Assembly (NCBI RefSeq): GCF_003937945.1 | Contig: NZ_RSEC01000060.1 | Coordinates: forward strand, 558,001 to 622,000 | Reading direction: 5' to 3' | From: Amycolatopsis eburnea | GTDB lineage: Bacteria; Actinomycetota; Actinomycetes; Mycobacteriales; Pseudonocardiaceae | DNA: 64,000 nucleotides | Notes under the pieces: model-generated | What the model was told of the DNA's origin: nothing | Seen by the model: only the letters and a program-made list of their open reading frames with translations | Database searches by the model: none | Part shown: positions 24,001-35,394 of the stretch, piece by piece | Position numbering within the stretch: position 1 is the first letter of the stretch | How the letters are laid out: every line of letters begins with the position of its first letter | Program-made: the position numbers and the translations under genes

Positions 24001-24411
24001 ATGCCGTATCCCCCGCCCCAGGAACCGTACGAACCGCGTTACGAACCGGAAACGACGGAAGAAGTCGTGGAGCGGACCCATCCGCGCATCCGGATCGTCC
24101 GCACGATCAACGCCCTGATCCACCTCGTGTGCGCGGTGTTCGCGCTGGTCCTGGCCGTGCACATCGTCCTGGTGATCGGCGAGGCGAACTCGGCGAACGG
24201 CTTCGCGCACCTGATCAGCGAGTGGTCGTCCGGGGTGTCGCTGGGCTTGCGCAACCTGTTCACGCCGGATTCGGAGAAGCTCGCGACGTTCCTCAACGAC
24301 GGCCTCGCGGCGGTGATCTGGCTGGTCATCGGGGCGATCCTGACCGACGTCATCACGCGCATCGGCGTGCCGGGACCGCGGCGGGTCTGGTACCGGCGCA
24401 GCTACCGCTGA
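24001..24411 (+). CDS. Small membrane protein, two transmembrane segments
   Basis: A 136-residue protein with a Pro/Glu-rich cytoplasmic N-terminus (PYPPPQEPYEPRYEPE), then a transmembrane helix of about 25 residues starting near residue 40 (NALIHLVCAVFALVLAVHIV). A loop with LRNLFTPDSEKLATFL follows, then a second helix (LAAVIWLVIGAILTDVI). The C-terminus is basic. It looks like a family common in actinomycetes, but I do not recognise a function. The ATG has an AAAGGACGG ribosome site. A hairpin starts 5 nt after the stop. The 200 bp upstream hold no gene and no promoter I could fix. Confidence 0.82.
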   Translation: MPYPPPQEPYEPRYEPETTEEVVERTHPRIRIVRTINALIHLVCAVFALVLAVHIVLVIGEANSANGFAHLISEWSSGVSLGLRNLFTPDSEKLATFLNDGLAAVIWLVIGAILTDVITRIGVPGPRRVWYRRSYR

Positions 24412-24415
24412 CCAC

Positions 24416-24454
24416 GAAGAAGGCCTCCCCGGCCGGGCCGGGGAGGCCTTCTTC
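24416..24454. terminator. Terminator hairpin, 18-bp stem
   Basis: Perfect inverted repeat GAAGAAGGCCTCCCCGGC (24416-24433) / right arm 24437-24454 with a 3-nt loop. It sits between the small membrane-protein gene and the convergent small ORF, and it can end both transcripts. Confidence 0.88.
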
Positions 24455-24464
24455 ACGTCCGTCG

Positions 24465-24629
24465 TCAGCCCTGCGGCTGTTCCGCGACCGGCTCGGCCGG
24501 CTCGGGCTCGTGCTCCGGGCGGGCCTCATCGGCTGGTTCGGCGCCGCGGGGCACCGGAACGCCCTCGGAGGCGATCGCGTCGAAGTGCTCACGGCACCAA
24601 CGGCCGTAGCGCCTTGCCTGCACCGTCAT
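24465..24629 (-). CDS. Small conserved-looking protein, 54 residues
   Basis: A short frame with a very good ribosome site (GAGGAGG, 8 nt before the ATG at 24629). The protein begins TVQARRYGRWCREHFDAI and ends in a low-complexity Glu/Pro/Ala tail. A single Cys sits in the basic-aromatic N-terminal half. Function unknown. The start was placed at the internal ATG because of the ribosome site; upstream sequence in frame is not convincing. The stop lies next to a shared hairpin terminator, which supports it being a real gene. Confidence 0.6.
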   Translation of the reverse strand: MTVQARRYGRWCREHFDAIASEGVPVPRGAEPADEARPEHEPEPAEPVAEQPQG

Positions 24630-24753
24630 CGCGTCCACCTCCTCTCGCCGGGCGATCCTCGTCACACCCTCAGCGTGCTCCGCCGCGGTGCCGAATGCCA
24701 ACAAATTTAAGCGGGACTTAAGGCACCCGTCCGGGTGAATGTCTACAAAGGAC

Positions 24754-25293
24754 TCAGGCGAACGAGCGCACGACCTCGCGGCAGAACGCCGGCAGGTCGT
24801 CCGGGTTCCGGCTGGACACCAGGCCGTTGTCGACCACTACCTCTTGGTCGACCACGGTGGCGCCGGCGTTACGCAGGTCGGTGCGGATGCTGGGGTACGA
24901 CGTCAGCGTGCGGCCGCGTACGACATCCGCTTCGACGAGCGTCCACGGACCGTGGCAGATCACCCCGACCGGCTTACCCGCGCGGACGAATTCGCCCACG
25001 AAGCGGACCGCGTCCGGGTCCGTCCGGAGGTTGTCCGGGTTCATCGTGCCACCGGGCAGCAGCAGCGCGTCGAAGTCGCCGACCTCGACGTCGGCCACCT
25101 TGCGATCGACCGGGAACCGGTCGCCCTTGTCGATGTCGCCGTTCATCGCCTGGATCTCGCCGGTGTCGAGGGACACCAGCTCGACCGTCGCGCCCTCGTC
25201 GAGGACGGCCTGGCGCGGCTTTTCGAGCTCGACCTGTTCGACGCCGTCCGCGGCCAGGATCGCGACGCGGCGCCCGTTCAGTGCGTTCGTCAT
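24754..25293 (-). CDS. DJ-1/PfpI family glutamine amidotransferase-like protein
   Basis: A 179-residue protein with the class I amidotransferase-like fold: VAILAADGVEQVEL (Glu of the catalytic site), ALLLPGGTMNPD, and the nucleophile elbow GVICHGPWTLVEADVV with the reactive Cys. It closely resembles the PfpI/YhbO branch, described as protease, chaperone or deglycase acting on carbonyl-damaged protein or nucleotides; which applies here is unknown. The start at 25293 is set by an AGGAG site 5 nt before the ATG. It is probably a single-gene unit, cytoplasmic, possibly stress-related. Confidence 0.93.
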   Translation of the reverse strand: MTNALNGRRVAILAADGVEQVELEKPRQAVLDEGATVELVSLDTGEIQAMNGDIDKGDRFPVDRKVADVEVGDFDALLLPGGTMNPDNLRTDPDAVRFVGEFVRAGKPVGVICHGPWTLVEADVVRGRTLTSYPSIRTDLRNAGATVVDQEVVVDNGLVSSRNPDDLPAFCREVVRSFA

Positions 25294-25374
25294 GGGACTC
25301 CTGTCGTCGGGTCGGATGCACCGGGGAATTACCCCCTCCACCGGCGCCCAAACCCGGGCTACACAGGACAACGC

Positions 25375-26928
25375 TCAGTCCGGGCACTCCACGGCGAGCA
25401 CCGCGATGTCGTCGTGCGCCGAGCTGCCCAGCCAGTCGCGGACGGCCTGCCGCAGCCGCCGCACCACCTCGCGGGCCGGCTCGCCCGCCGCCGCGGTCAG
25501 CACCGCGCGCAGGCGGTCGTCGCCGAAGAGCTCGGTCTGGTCGTGGCGGTTGCGGGCTTCGGTGATGCCGTCGGTGTAGAGCAGGCACATGTCGCCGCGT
25601 TCGAGCCGCACGCCCGCCTCGGCGAACCGGGCCTGCGGCGAGATGCCGACCAGCGTGCCGGGGACGGTGACCTCCTCGACCACCCCCGACCGGCGCACGA
25701 TCAGCGGCGCCGGGTGCCCGCCGGAGGCCAGCGTCAGGTCGACGCCGCCGTCCACCGGCTGGGCCGTGCCGAGCACGAGGGTGGCGAAGCGGCTGCTGCC
25801 GCCGGCGATGAGCAGCTCGTTGAGCAGCCGCAGCAGCGTGCGGCCGTCGCGTTCGACCATGGCCAGCGCGGTCAGCGCGTGCCGGACCCGGCCGGTCAGC
25901 GCCGCGGCCTCCGGGCCCTTGCCGCAGACGTCGCCGAGCACCAGGAACGCGCTGCCGTCGTCGTGCGGGAGGACGTCGTAGAAGTCGCCGCCGACCGCCA
26001 GCACCCCGCCCGCCGGCTCGTACCAGGTCTCGAACCGGGTGCCCTCGAGCTCGGGCGGGTCGATCGGGCGCAGCGTCGTCTCGAGGCCGCGGGTGGCCTC
26101 CTCCTGGCGGGCGTAGCGCTGGGCGTTGGCCAGCGCCGTCCCGGCCGCCTTGGCGAACTCGGCCACCGCGCGCGTCTGCTCGCCGCCGAACTCGGGGTCG
26201 GCGCGCCGGCCGAGCAGCAGGGCACCGGTGACGCCGGAGCCCGCGCTCGGCCCGAGCGAGACCACCGACACGTCGGCGTGACCGGCGAACCGGTCGGCCA
26301 CGACCGGCGGGAGCGTGGCGACCTCGGGCGCGGGCACGGGCGCGATCTGGGGACGGCCGGTGGCGCCGAAGGTCGCCGCCAGCACCGGGGCGACCTGGGC
26401 CGGGACCCGCCGGATCCGGCCGTGGCCCTGCGCCGCGGGGCGCTCGCAGCTCCACCACTCCCACCGGCCGCGGGTGGTCGGGAGCAGCACGAAAACGGTC
26501 TCGGCCAGCGCGGACGCGGCCAGCTCGGCGATCACCCGCGCGGTCCCGTGGCGCCCGCGCGCGCCGGCCAGCCGGGGCCCGGCCTCGGCCAGGAAGTCGC
26601 CGACGTGCCGCTGCGGGACGTCCTCCGCGGGCACGGTCCAGGCGTGCCAGCCGCCGGGCAGGGCGCGGATGCGGGCCGGCCGTTTGTGGCCCGCTACCTC
26701 GACGTGTCCCGACGTTTCGGCGATGGGGTGCAGGCGGGGCTCGGCGCCGCCGGTCAGCGTGTGCGCCGCCGGGTTCGCCCAGCGCAGCGCCCCTTCGGCG
26801 TCGCTGAGGAACACCGCGTCGCGCACGTCTTCGAGGACGGCCCGCCCGAAGGCGTCGAAGCCCGGCGGCCCGTCCTCACCTGTCATCGGCGGCAGGGCCG
26901 CCGACGCCGGGGCCGGACGTGACACCAT
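25375..26928 (-). CDS. PAS-GAF-PP2C (SpoIIE/RsbU-type) serine phosphatase
   Basis: A 517-residue soluble protein. Residues about 25-75 look like a PAS segment (VRDAVFLSDAEGALRWANPA), about 125-275 like a GAF domain, and about 290-515 form a PP2C-type phosphatase with metal-binding Asp residues in VGGDFYDV, LGDVCGKG and SAHDDIAVL. Enzymes of this type dephosphorylate anti-anti-sigma factors in partner-switching stress control. No kinase or STAS-domain partner gene is adjacent. The start has an AGGAGG site. It is divergent from the large HAMP-repeat histidine kinase, with a 138-bp shared upstream region, so the two may be coordinated, but no operator is obvious in that gap. Confidence 0.92.
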   Translation of the reverse strand: MVSRPAPASAALPPMTGEDGPPGFDAFGRAVLEDVRDAVFLSDAEGALRWANPAAHTLTGGAEPRLHPIAETSGHVEVAGHKRPARIRALPGGWHAWTVPAEDVPQRHVGDFLAEAGPRLAGARGRHGTARVIAELAASALAETVFVLLPTTRGRWEWWSCERPAAQGHGRIRRVPAQVAPVLAATFGATGRPQIAPVPAPEVATLPPVVADRFAGHADVSVVSLGPSAGSGVTGALLLGRRADPEFGGEQTRAVAEFAKAAGTALANAQRYARQEEATRGLETTLRPIDPPELEGTRFETWYEPAGGVLAVGGDFYDVLPHDDGSAFLVLGDVCGKGPEAAALTGRVRHALTALAMVERDGRTLLRLLNELLIAGGSSRFATLVLGTAQPVDGGVDLTLASGGHPAPLIVRRSGVVEEVTVPGTLVGISPQARFAEAGVRLERGDMCLLYTDGITEARNRHDQTELFGDDRLRAVLTAAAGEPAREVVRRLRQAVRDWLGSSAHDDIAVLAVECPD

Positions 26929-27066
26929 GCACGGACCTCCTGCCTCCGGACTGCTGTCGCACGGCTACCGCGTGGTGGGCGGACTGGCTCGAAGTGTAGG
27001 GCGAATCATGGCACGCTGGGTCGACGACCATGGCTGGCGCATGCGTGGTGGAGAGGGTCGGCACAC

Positions 27067-31731
<4,665 letters not shown>

Positions 31732-31834
31732 GGCTCTACCATTGAGCTACACCCGCGTGCCCCCGGAGGTACCCGGGTGCGTGGGTAGTTTAGCGGGACC
31801 CGCTAGGCTGATCACACACCCCCCTGGGGTGGCA

Positions 31835-31911
31835 CGGGATGTGGCGCAGCTTGGTAGCGCATCCGCTTTGGGAGCGGAGGGTCGCAGGTTCAAATCCTGT
31901 CATCCCGACCA
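31835..31911 (+). tRNA. tRNA-Pro (anticodon TGG)
   Basis: The plus strand folds as a tRNA: acceptor CGGGATG/CATCCCG, D-arm GCGC/GCGC, anticodon stem TCCGC/GCGGA with loop TTTGGGA (anticodon TGG), T-loop TTCAAAT, discriminator A, and an encoded CCA at 31909-31911. It is divergent from the tRNA-Gly gene 78 bp away. Confidence 0.95.
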
Positions 31912-31987
31912 GATGGGCCTCTGGCGGCGTGTCCGCTGTATTTCCGCCCGCCCTCCCCCGCTCAGCTCGGGGAGAGGGTGATGTCCG

Positions 31988-32506
31988 ATGAACAGATCGA
32001 TCCGCGCCACGACCGTCCTCGCGGTGGCCGCCGCAGTCGTCGTCGCCTGTGGGCGGGCCCCCGAGCCGCCGTCCGCGGCCCTGCCCGAGACCACGGCGAG
32101 CGCCGAAGAGACCGCCGAAAGCCCCACGGTCGAGACCAGCGAACCCCAGCCAACCCACAGCCACCCGGCCGCCACCACGCGACCGGCACCGAAACCCCGC
32201 CCGAACCCGCCGACCACCCCGAAGCCCCAACCCAAGCCGCCCGACCGGTGGGTGCTCAGCTCGGCCGATCGGCGCAGCATCGAGCAACGCACCCACATCT
32301 CCTTCCTGTCCATCAACGCCGCCGACTCGCTCCGCACCTACTGCCCCAAGCACGACGCCTGCATCAAGATCGCCTTCGACGTCGACCCCGGCCTCGGGCA
32401 CGAAGACGAGGACTGCTGGATCGACCACGTCGTCATCCCGGACCCGCTGCACGAAGGGGGGACGATCACGTGGGTGGTCAACAACCTCTGCGATTCCGCC
32501 GAGTAG
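31988..32506 (+). CDS. Lipoprotein with Pro-rich linker and four-Cys domain
   Basis: A 172-residue protein with a lipobox VVAC (lipidated Cys21) after a hydrophobic signal. A linker of about 65 residues rich in Pro, Thr and Lys/Glu follows, then a globular domain of about 85 residues starting WVLSSADRR. That domain has four Cys (in TYCP, DACI, EDCW and NLCD), which fits two disulfides on the outer face of the membrane. Function unknown; no family recognised. The ATG at 31988 has a GGAGAGGG stretch somewhat far upstream. The 3' end overlaps the next gene by 37 nt, so the two are probably made together. Confidence 0.78.
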   Translation: MNRSIRATTVLAVAAAVVVACGRAPEPPSAALPETTASAEETAESPTVETSEPQPTHSHPAATTRPAPKPRPNPPTTPKPQPKPPDRWVLSSADRRSIEQRTHISFLSINAADSLRTYCPKHDACIKIAFDVDPGLGHEDEDCWIDHVVIPDPLHEGGTITWVVNNLCDSAE

Positions 32507-33393
32507 CCGGGCAGCCCAAGGCCGAAGCACCGGACGCGCCTTCGCGGGCACTCAAGGTGTTCAGCTCCATCCTCGCGCCCACCACCGTGCTCACCGCGCT
32601 GCTCTTCTACTTCGGGACGCAGCACGCCAACGCCTTCTGCGGGTGGTTCGGGGTCCACTACTCGGTCCTCGGGCTGTCCGTGTCGGACTACCTGATCCGC
32701 GCCGGTGACGGGATGACCGTGCCGATCACCGTGGTCGCCGCCGTCGGGCTCGGGGTGTTGTGGGCGCACCGGTTGCTGGAGGCACGGCTTTCGCCACGCG
32801 CTTGGCGCACGCTGCTGCGGCGGGCGGTGCCCGTGCTCTCGGTCGCCGGGGTCGCGCTCGTCGGGCTGGGGCTGGCCGGGCTCGTCGTGCCCGCCTTGCT
32901 GTACCGGTTCCCCGGGCTGCCGGGGTTGTGCCTGGCCGTGGGGTTCCTGTGCTTCCCGCTCGCCGACCGGGTGCACCAGGCACGCACCGGGCGGCACCGG
33001 AGCGCCACCGGCGCCGTCGTGCAGTGGACCTTCACCTTCGTGCTCGTCACCGTCGGGGCGTTCTGGGCCGTCACCGACTACTCCGCGGCCGTCGGGGAAC
33101 TGCGCGCGTACGAATACGAAGTCGCCCTGCCGAAGACGCCCGACACCGTCGTCTTCAGCGAGAAGGACCTCGGCGTCCGGGCGCGCGGGGTGGTCATGTC
33201 CCCCTGCGCGCCGGACGCCCAGTACCGCTTCCGCTACGACGGGCTCGTGCTCGTCCTGCAGTCCGGCGGCACCTCGCTGCTGCTCCCCCGCGAGTGGAAC
33301 CGCGCCGACGGCACCGCCGTGCTGCTACCCGGTTCCGCCGGCACCCGGCTCGAGTTCGCGCCGGCGGGTACCGTCCGCGACCGTGTCTGCTAG
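32470..33393 (+). CDS. Membrane protein with five predicted helices and extracytoplasmic C-terminus
   Basis: A 307-residue protein if the GTG at 32470 is used. That start lies inside the lipoprotein gene and has a strong GAAGGGGGG ribosome site at good spacing, which suggests translational coupling. Helices are visible at ILAPTTVLTALLFYF, VPITVVAAVGLGVLW, SVAGVALVGLGLAGLVV, GLCLAVGFLCFPL and TFTFVLVTVGAFWAV. About 90 non-membrane residues follow, ending VRDRVC. Function unknown. The frame is open upstream to 31978, but that part has the composition of an out-of-frame reading of the lipoprotein gene. The 3' end overlaps the convergent hydrolase gene by 69 bp. Confidence 0.72.
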   Translation: MGGQQPLRFRRVAGQPKAEAPDAPSRALKVFSSILAPTTVLTALLFYFGTQHANAFCGWFGVHYSVLGLSVSDYLIRAGDGMTVPITVVAAVGLGVLWAHRLLEARLSPRAWRTLLRRAVPVLSVAGVALVGLGLAGLVVPALLYRFPGLPGLCLAVGFLCFPLADRVHQARTGRHRSATGAVVQWTFTFVLVTVGAFWAVTDYSAAVGELRAYEYEVALPKTPDTVVFSEKDLGVRARGVVMSPCAPDAQYRFRYDGLVLVLQSGGTSLLLPREWNRADGTAVLLPGSAGTRLEFAPAGTVRDRVC

Positions 33394-34125
33394 CCACTTC
33401 GCCACCGTCGAGGCCAGCGCCTCCGGCTGGTCTTCCGGCGTGTGGTGGCCCGCCTTTTCCGGCCGCCGCACCACTTCCAGCGCGGCGAAGTTCGCGGTGA
33501 ACCAGTCGATCATCGGCTCCGTCAGCATCGTCCCGTAGCCCGGTTCGAACGTCACCAGCAACTTGGGCACGCCGGAAGCCTCGAGCCAGCGGTCGAACGC
33601 CTCGATCCGGGCCACCACCGACGCCGGCTCGCCGCCCAGCGGCATCGAGCGGGCCCACTGCAGCAGCGGGCGACGGTCCTGGAACGCGTACTCCGGCGGC
33701 ACGAAGTCCTCGATCAGCGACGCGCCCGTCGTCTTGAGCGCCCGGAACACCTCGGCTCCCGCGGGCGGGAACTCCGCCCACGACATCGGCTTCAGCACCG
33801 CTTCCGTGAACGCCAGGGCCCGCACGCGCGAAGGGTGCCGGGCGGCCCAGTCCGCGGCCAGCGCGCCACCCCAGTCGTGTCCGATGAGGACCACGTCGTC
33901 CAGTGCGAGGTCGTCGAACCACTCGTCGAGGTAGCGCGCGTGGTCGTCGAACGTGTACTCGATGTCCGGCCGTGGCGAGTCGCCCATGCCGATCAGGTCC
34001 GGGGCCAGGCGGCGGCCGGGCAGGGACGGCATCACGTTGCGCCACAAGCGCGACGACGTCGGGTTGCCGTGCAGGAACACCAAAGGCGCTCCGGTTCCCA
34101 GCTCCTGATAGGACAGTACTGTCAC
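33325..34125 (-). CDS. Haloalkane dehalogenase-like alpha/beta hydrolase
   Basis: A 266-residue protein with all residues typical of subfamily II haloalkane dehalogenases (DhaA): oxyanion/halide Asn in LHGNPTSS, nucleophile Asp and halide Trp in GHDWGG, acid Glu in AFTEAV, and His in AGHHTPEDQP. They hydrolyse carbon-halogen bonds to alcohols. Compared with DhaA, about 25 residues are missing from the cap region between EDFVPPE and PLGGEPASVV, so substrate access would differ, and another hydrolase activity is possible. It starts at a GTG (34125) that overlaps the stop of the oxidoreductase gene by GTGA with a GGGAG site, so it is the second gene of a two-gene operon. The 3' end overlaps the convergent membrane protein gene by 69 bp. 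Confidence 0.82.
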   Translation of the reverse strand: MTVLSYQELGTGAPLVFLHGNPTSSRLWRNVMPSLPGRRLAPDLIGMGDSPRPDIEYTFDDHARYLDEWFDDLALDDVVLIGHDWGGALAADWAARHPSRVRALAFTEAVLKPMSWAEFPPAGAEVFRALKTTGASLIEDFVPPEYAFQDRRPLLQWARSMPLGGEPASVVARIEAFDRWLEASGVPKLLVTFEPGYGTMLTEPMIDWFTANFAALEVVRRPEKAGHHTPEDQPEALASTVAKWLADTVADGTRRRELEPGAGGTG

Positions 34126-34919
34126 TTGAACGCTCCCGCGAAGCGAACGGCCCACTCCGCGAACGAACGCGGCGGGCGGCCCAGCACCCGCGCCACGTCC
34201 GGACTCACCTGCTGCTCCTCCGGTTTCGGCGCACCCAGGATGTCCAGTGTGGACTCCGCGACCGCCACCGGCATGAAGTTCACCATCGCCGCGAGGGCCT
34301 CCTCGCGCGTCCGGGACACGAACCGCACCGGCTCCCCCACCGCCTCGCCGATGGCCGTCGCCTGCTCGCGCGGGGTCACCGGGGCCGGGCCGGTCAAGAC
34401 GTACGTTTTGCCCGCGTGCGACGGGGAAACCAGCGCCGCCGTCGCGACGGCCGCGATGTCCTCCGGGTCGACCACGGGCAGGGCGACGTCACCGAAGGGC
34501 GCGACGACCTCCCGCGACGAACGGACGCTTTCCGCCCACTGGAACGCGTTCGACGCGAACCCACCGGGGCGCAGCACCGTCCACTCCAGACCCGAAGCGC
34601 GCACCTCGTCTTCGAACACCGCCGGGTGCCGCCCGGTTCCGACGCCCTGCGACGACAGCAGCACCACACGTGCACCCCCGGCCCGCGCCAGCACCGGCGC
34701 CAGCGAACCCCGGAAATCCGGTGGCACCATCAAGAACACGGCCGACGCACCTTCGACCGGCAACGTCGACGGCGATGCCAAGTCCCCCTGCCGGACCACG
34801 ACTCCCGACGGCGCCTCGGCGATGCGGCGGGACACCGCCGTCACCTCTTCACCCGCTTCCGCCAGCATGCGCACCAGCGGCGTTCCGACATTTCCCGTTG
34901 CTCCCACGATCACGATCAT
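34122..34919 (-). CDS. NmrA-like NAD(P)-binding protein
   Basis: A 265-residue atypical short-chain dehydrogenase. It opens with IVIVGATGNVGTPLV, the NAD(P)-binding GxxGxxG pattern of NmrA/HSCARG and quinone-reductase-like proteins, and continues with VFLMVPPDFRG, VVLLSSQGVG and TVLRPGGFASN. Members act as redox sensors or as quinone or aldehyde reductases; the catalytic Tyr-Lys pair of classical SDRs is not present. It is divergent from an HxlR-type regulator and shares a 67-bp gap with it, a very common actinobacterial pair in which the regulator represses the oxidoreductase. The downstream hydrolase is translationally coupled. Confidence 0.88.
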   Translation of the reverse strand: MIVIVGATGNVGTPLVRMLAEAGEEVTAVSRRIAEAPSGVVVRQGDLASPSTLPVEGASAVFLMVPPDFRGSLAPVLARAGGARVVLLSSQGVGTGRHPAVFEDEVRASGLEWTVLRPGGFASNAFQWAESVRSSREVVAPFGDVALPVVDPEDIAAVATAALVSPSHAGKTYVLTGPAPVTPREQATAIGEAVGEPVRFVSRTREEALAAMVNFMPVAVAESTLDILGAPKPEEQQVSPDVARVLGRPPRSFAEWAVRFAGAFK

Positions 34920-34942
34920 GCGAGCCACGCTACCTTCGCCGG

Positions 34943-34957
34943 TATAGTAGGTACCTA
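34943..34957. promoter_or_regulatory. HxlR/NmrA divergent promoter and operator
   Basis: A perfect 10-bp palindrome TAGGTACCTA (34948-34957) abuts TATAGT (34943-34948), a possible -10 box on the plus strand. The region is only 67 bp long, so a protein bound here would affect both genes. Pattern only. Confidence 0.5.
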
Positions 34958-34986
34958 GAGGAAAGTAATGGCTGGAGGCCCGAAAA

Positions 34987-35394
34987 GTGACCAGGACCAC
35001 ACCTGAGCTCGCCTGCCCGATCGCGCCGGTCGTGGACATCGTGTTCAGCCGCTGGACCACGCCGATCCTGTGGACGCTCAACGAGTTCGGCCGGCAGCGG
35101 TTCGTCGAGCTCGAGCGCCGCATCGCCACGATCACGCCGAAGGTGCTCACCCAGCGGCTGCGGCAGCTCGAGCGCGACGGCCTGGTCGTCCGCACCTACC
35201 ACGCCGAGGTGCCGCCCCGGGTGGAGTACGAGATCAGCGAGCTGGGCCGCAGCCTGGGCCCGCTGTTCGCCAGCCTCGCCGAGTGGTCGCCCCACCTCGA
35301 CGAGGTGGAGAAGGCCCGCGCGGCCTACGACTCCGCTAACGCGAAAGGTCCAGGTAGTCCAGGTTCGCCGGGCCGTCCGCGGTCGTCGCGGTGA
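34987..35394 (+). CDS. HxlR-family transcriptional regulator
   Basis: A 135-residue winged-helix protein. It has the conserved CPIAPVVDIVFSRWTTPILW opening, with the redox-type Cys near residue 10, then RFVELERRIATITPKVLTQR, LERDGLVVRTYHAEVPPRVE and YEISELGRSL. HxlR proteins sense aldehydes, quinones or other electrophiles, often through that Cys. The GTG at 34987 has a GGAGG site. It is divergent from the NmrA-like gene. The last 15-20 residues are a Gly/Pro/Ser/Arg-rich tail whose DNA overlaps the 3' end of the convergent alpha-galactosidase gene by 59 bp. Confidence 0.9.
   Translation: MTRTTPELACPIAPVVDIVFSRWTTPILWTLNEFGRQRFVELERRIATITPKVLTQRLRQLERDGLVVRTYHAEVPPRVEYEISELGRSLGPLFASLAEWSPHLDEVEKARAAYDSANAKGPGSPGSPGRPRSSR

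Noticed and set aside
31742..31981. Short plus-strand frame over the tRNA-Pro gene
   Set aside because: It is a translation of the tRNA itself, a well-known annotation artefact.
31978..32469. Longer N-terminus for the membrane protein, starting near 31978
   Set aside because: This part is an Arg/Pro-rich out-of-frame reading of the lipoprotein gene; the GTG at 32470 has a good ribosome site.
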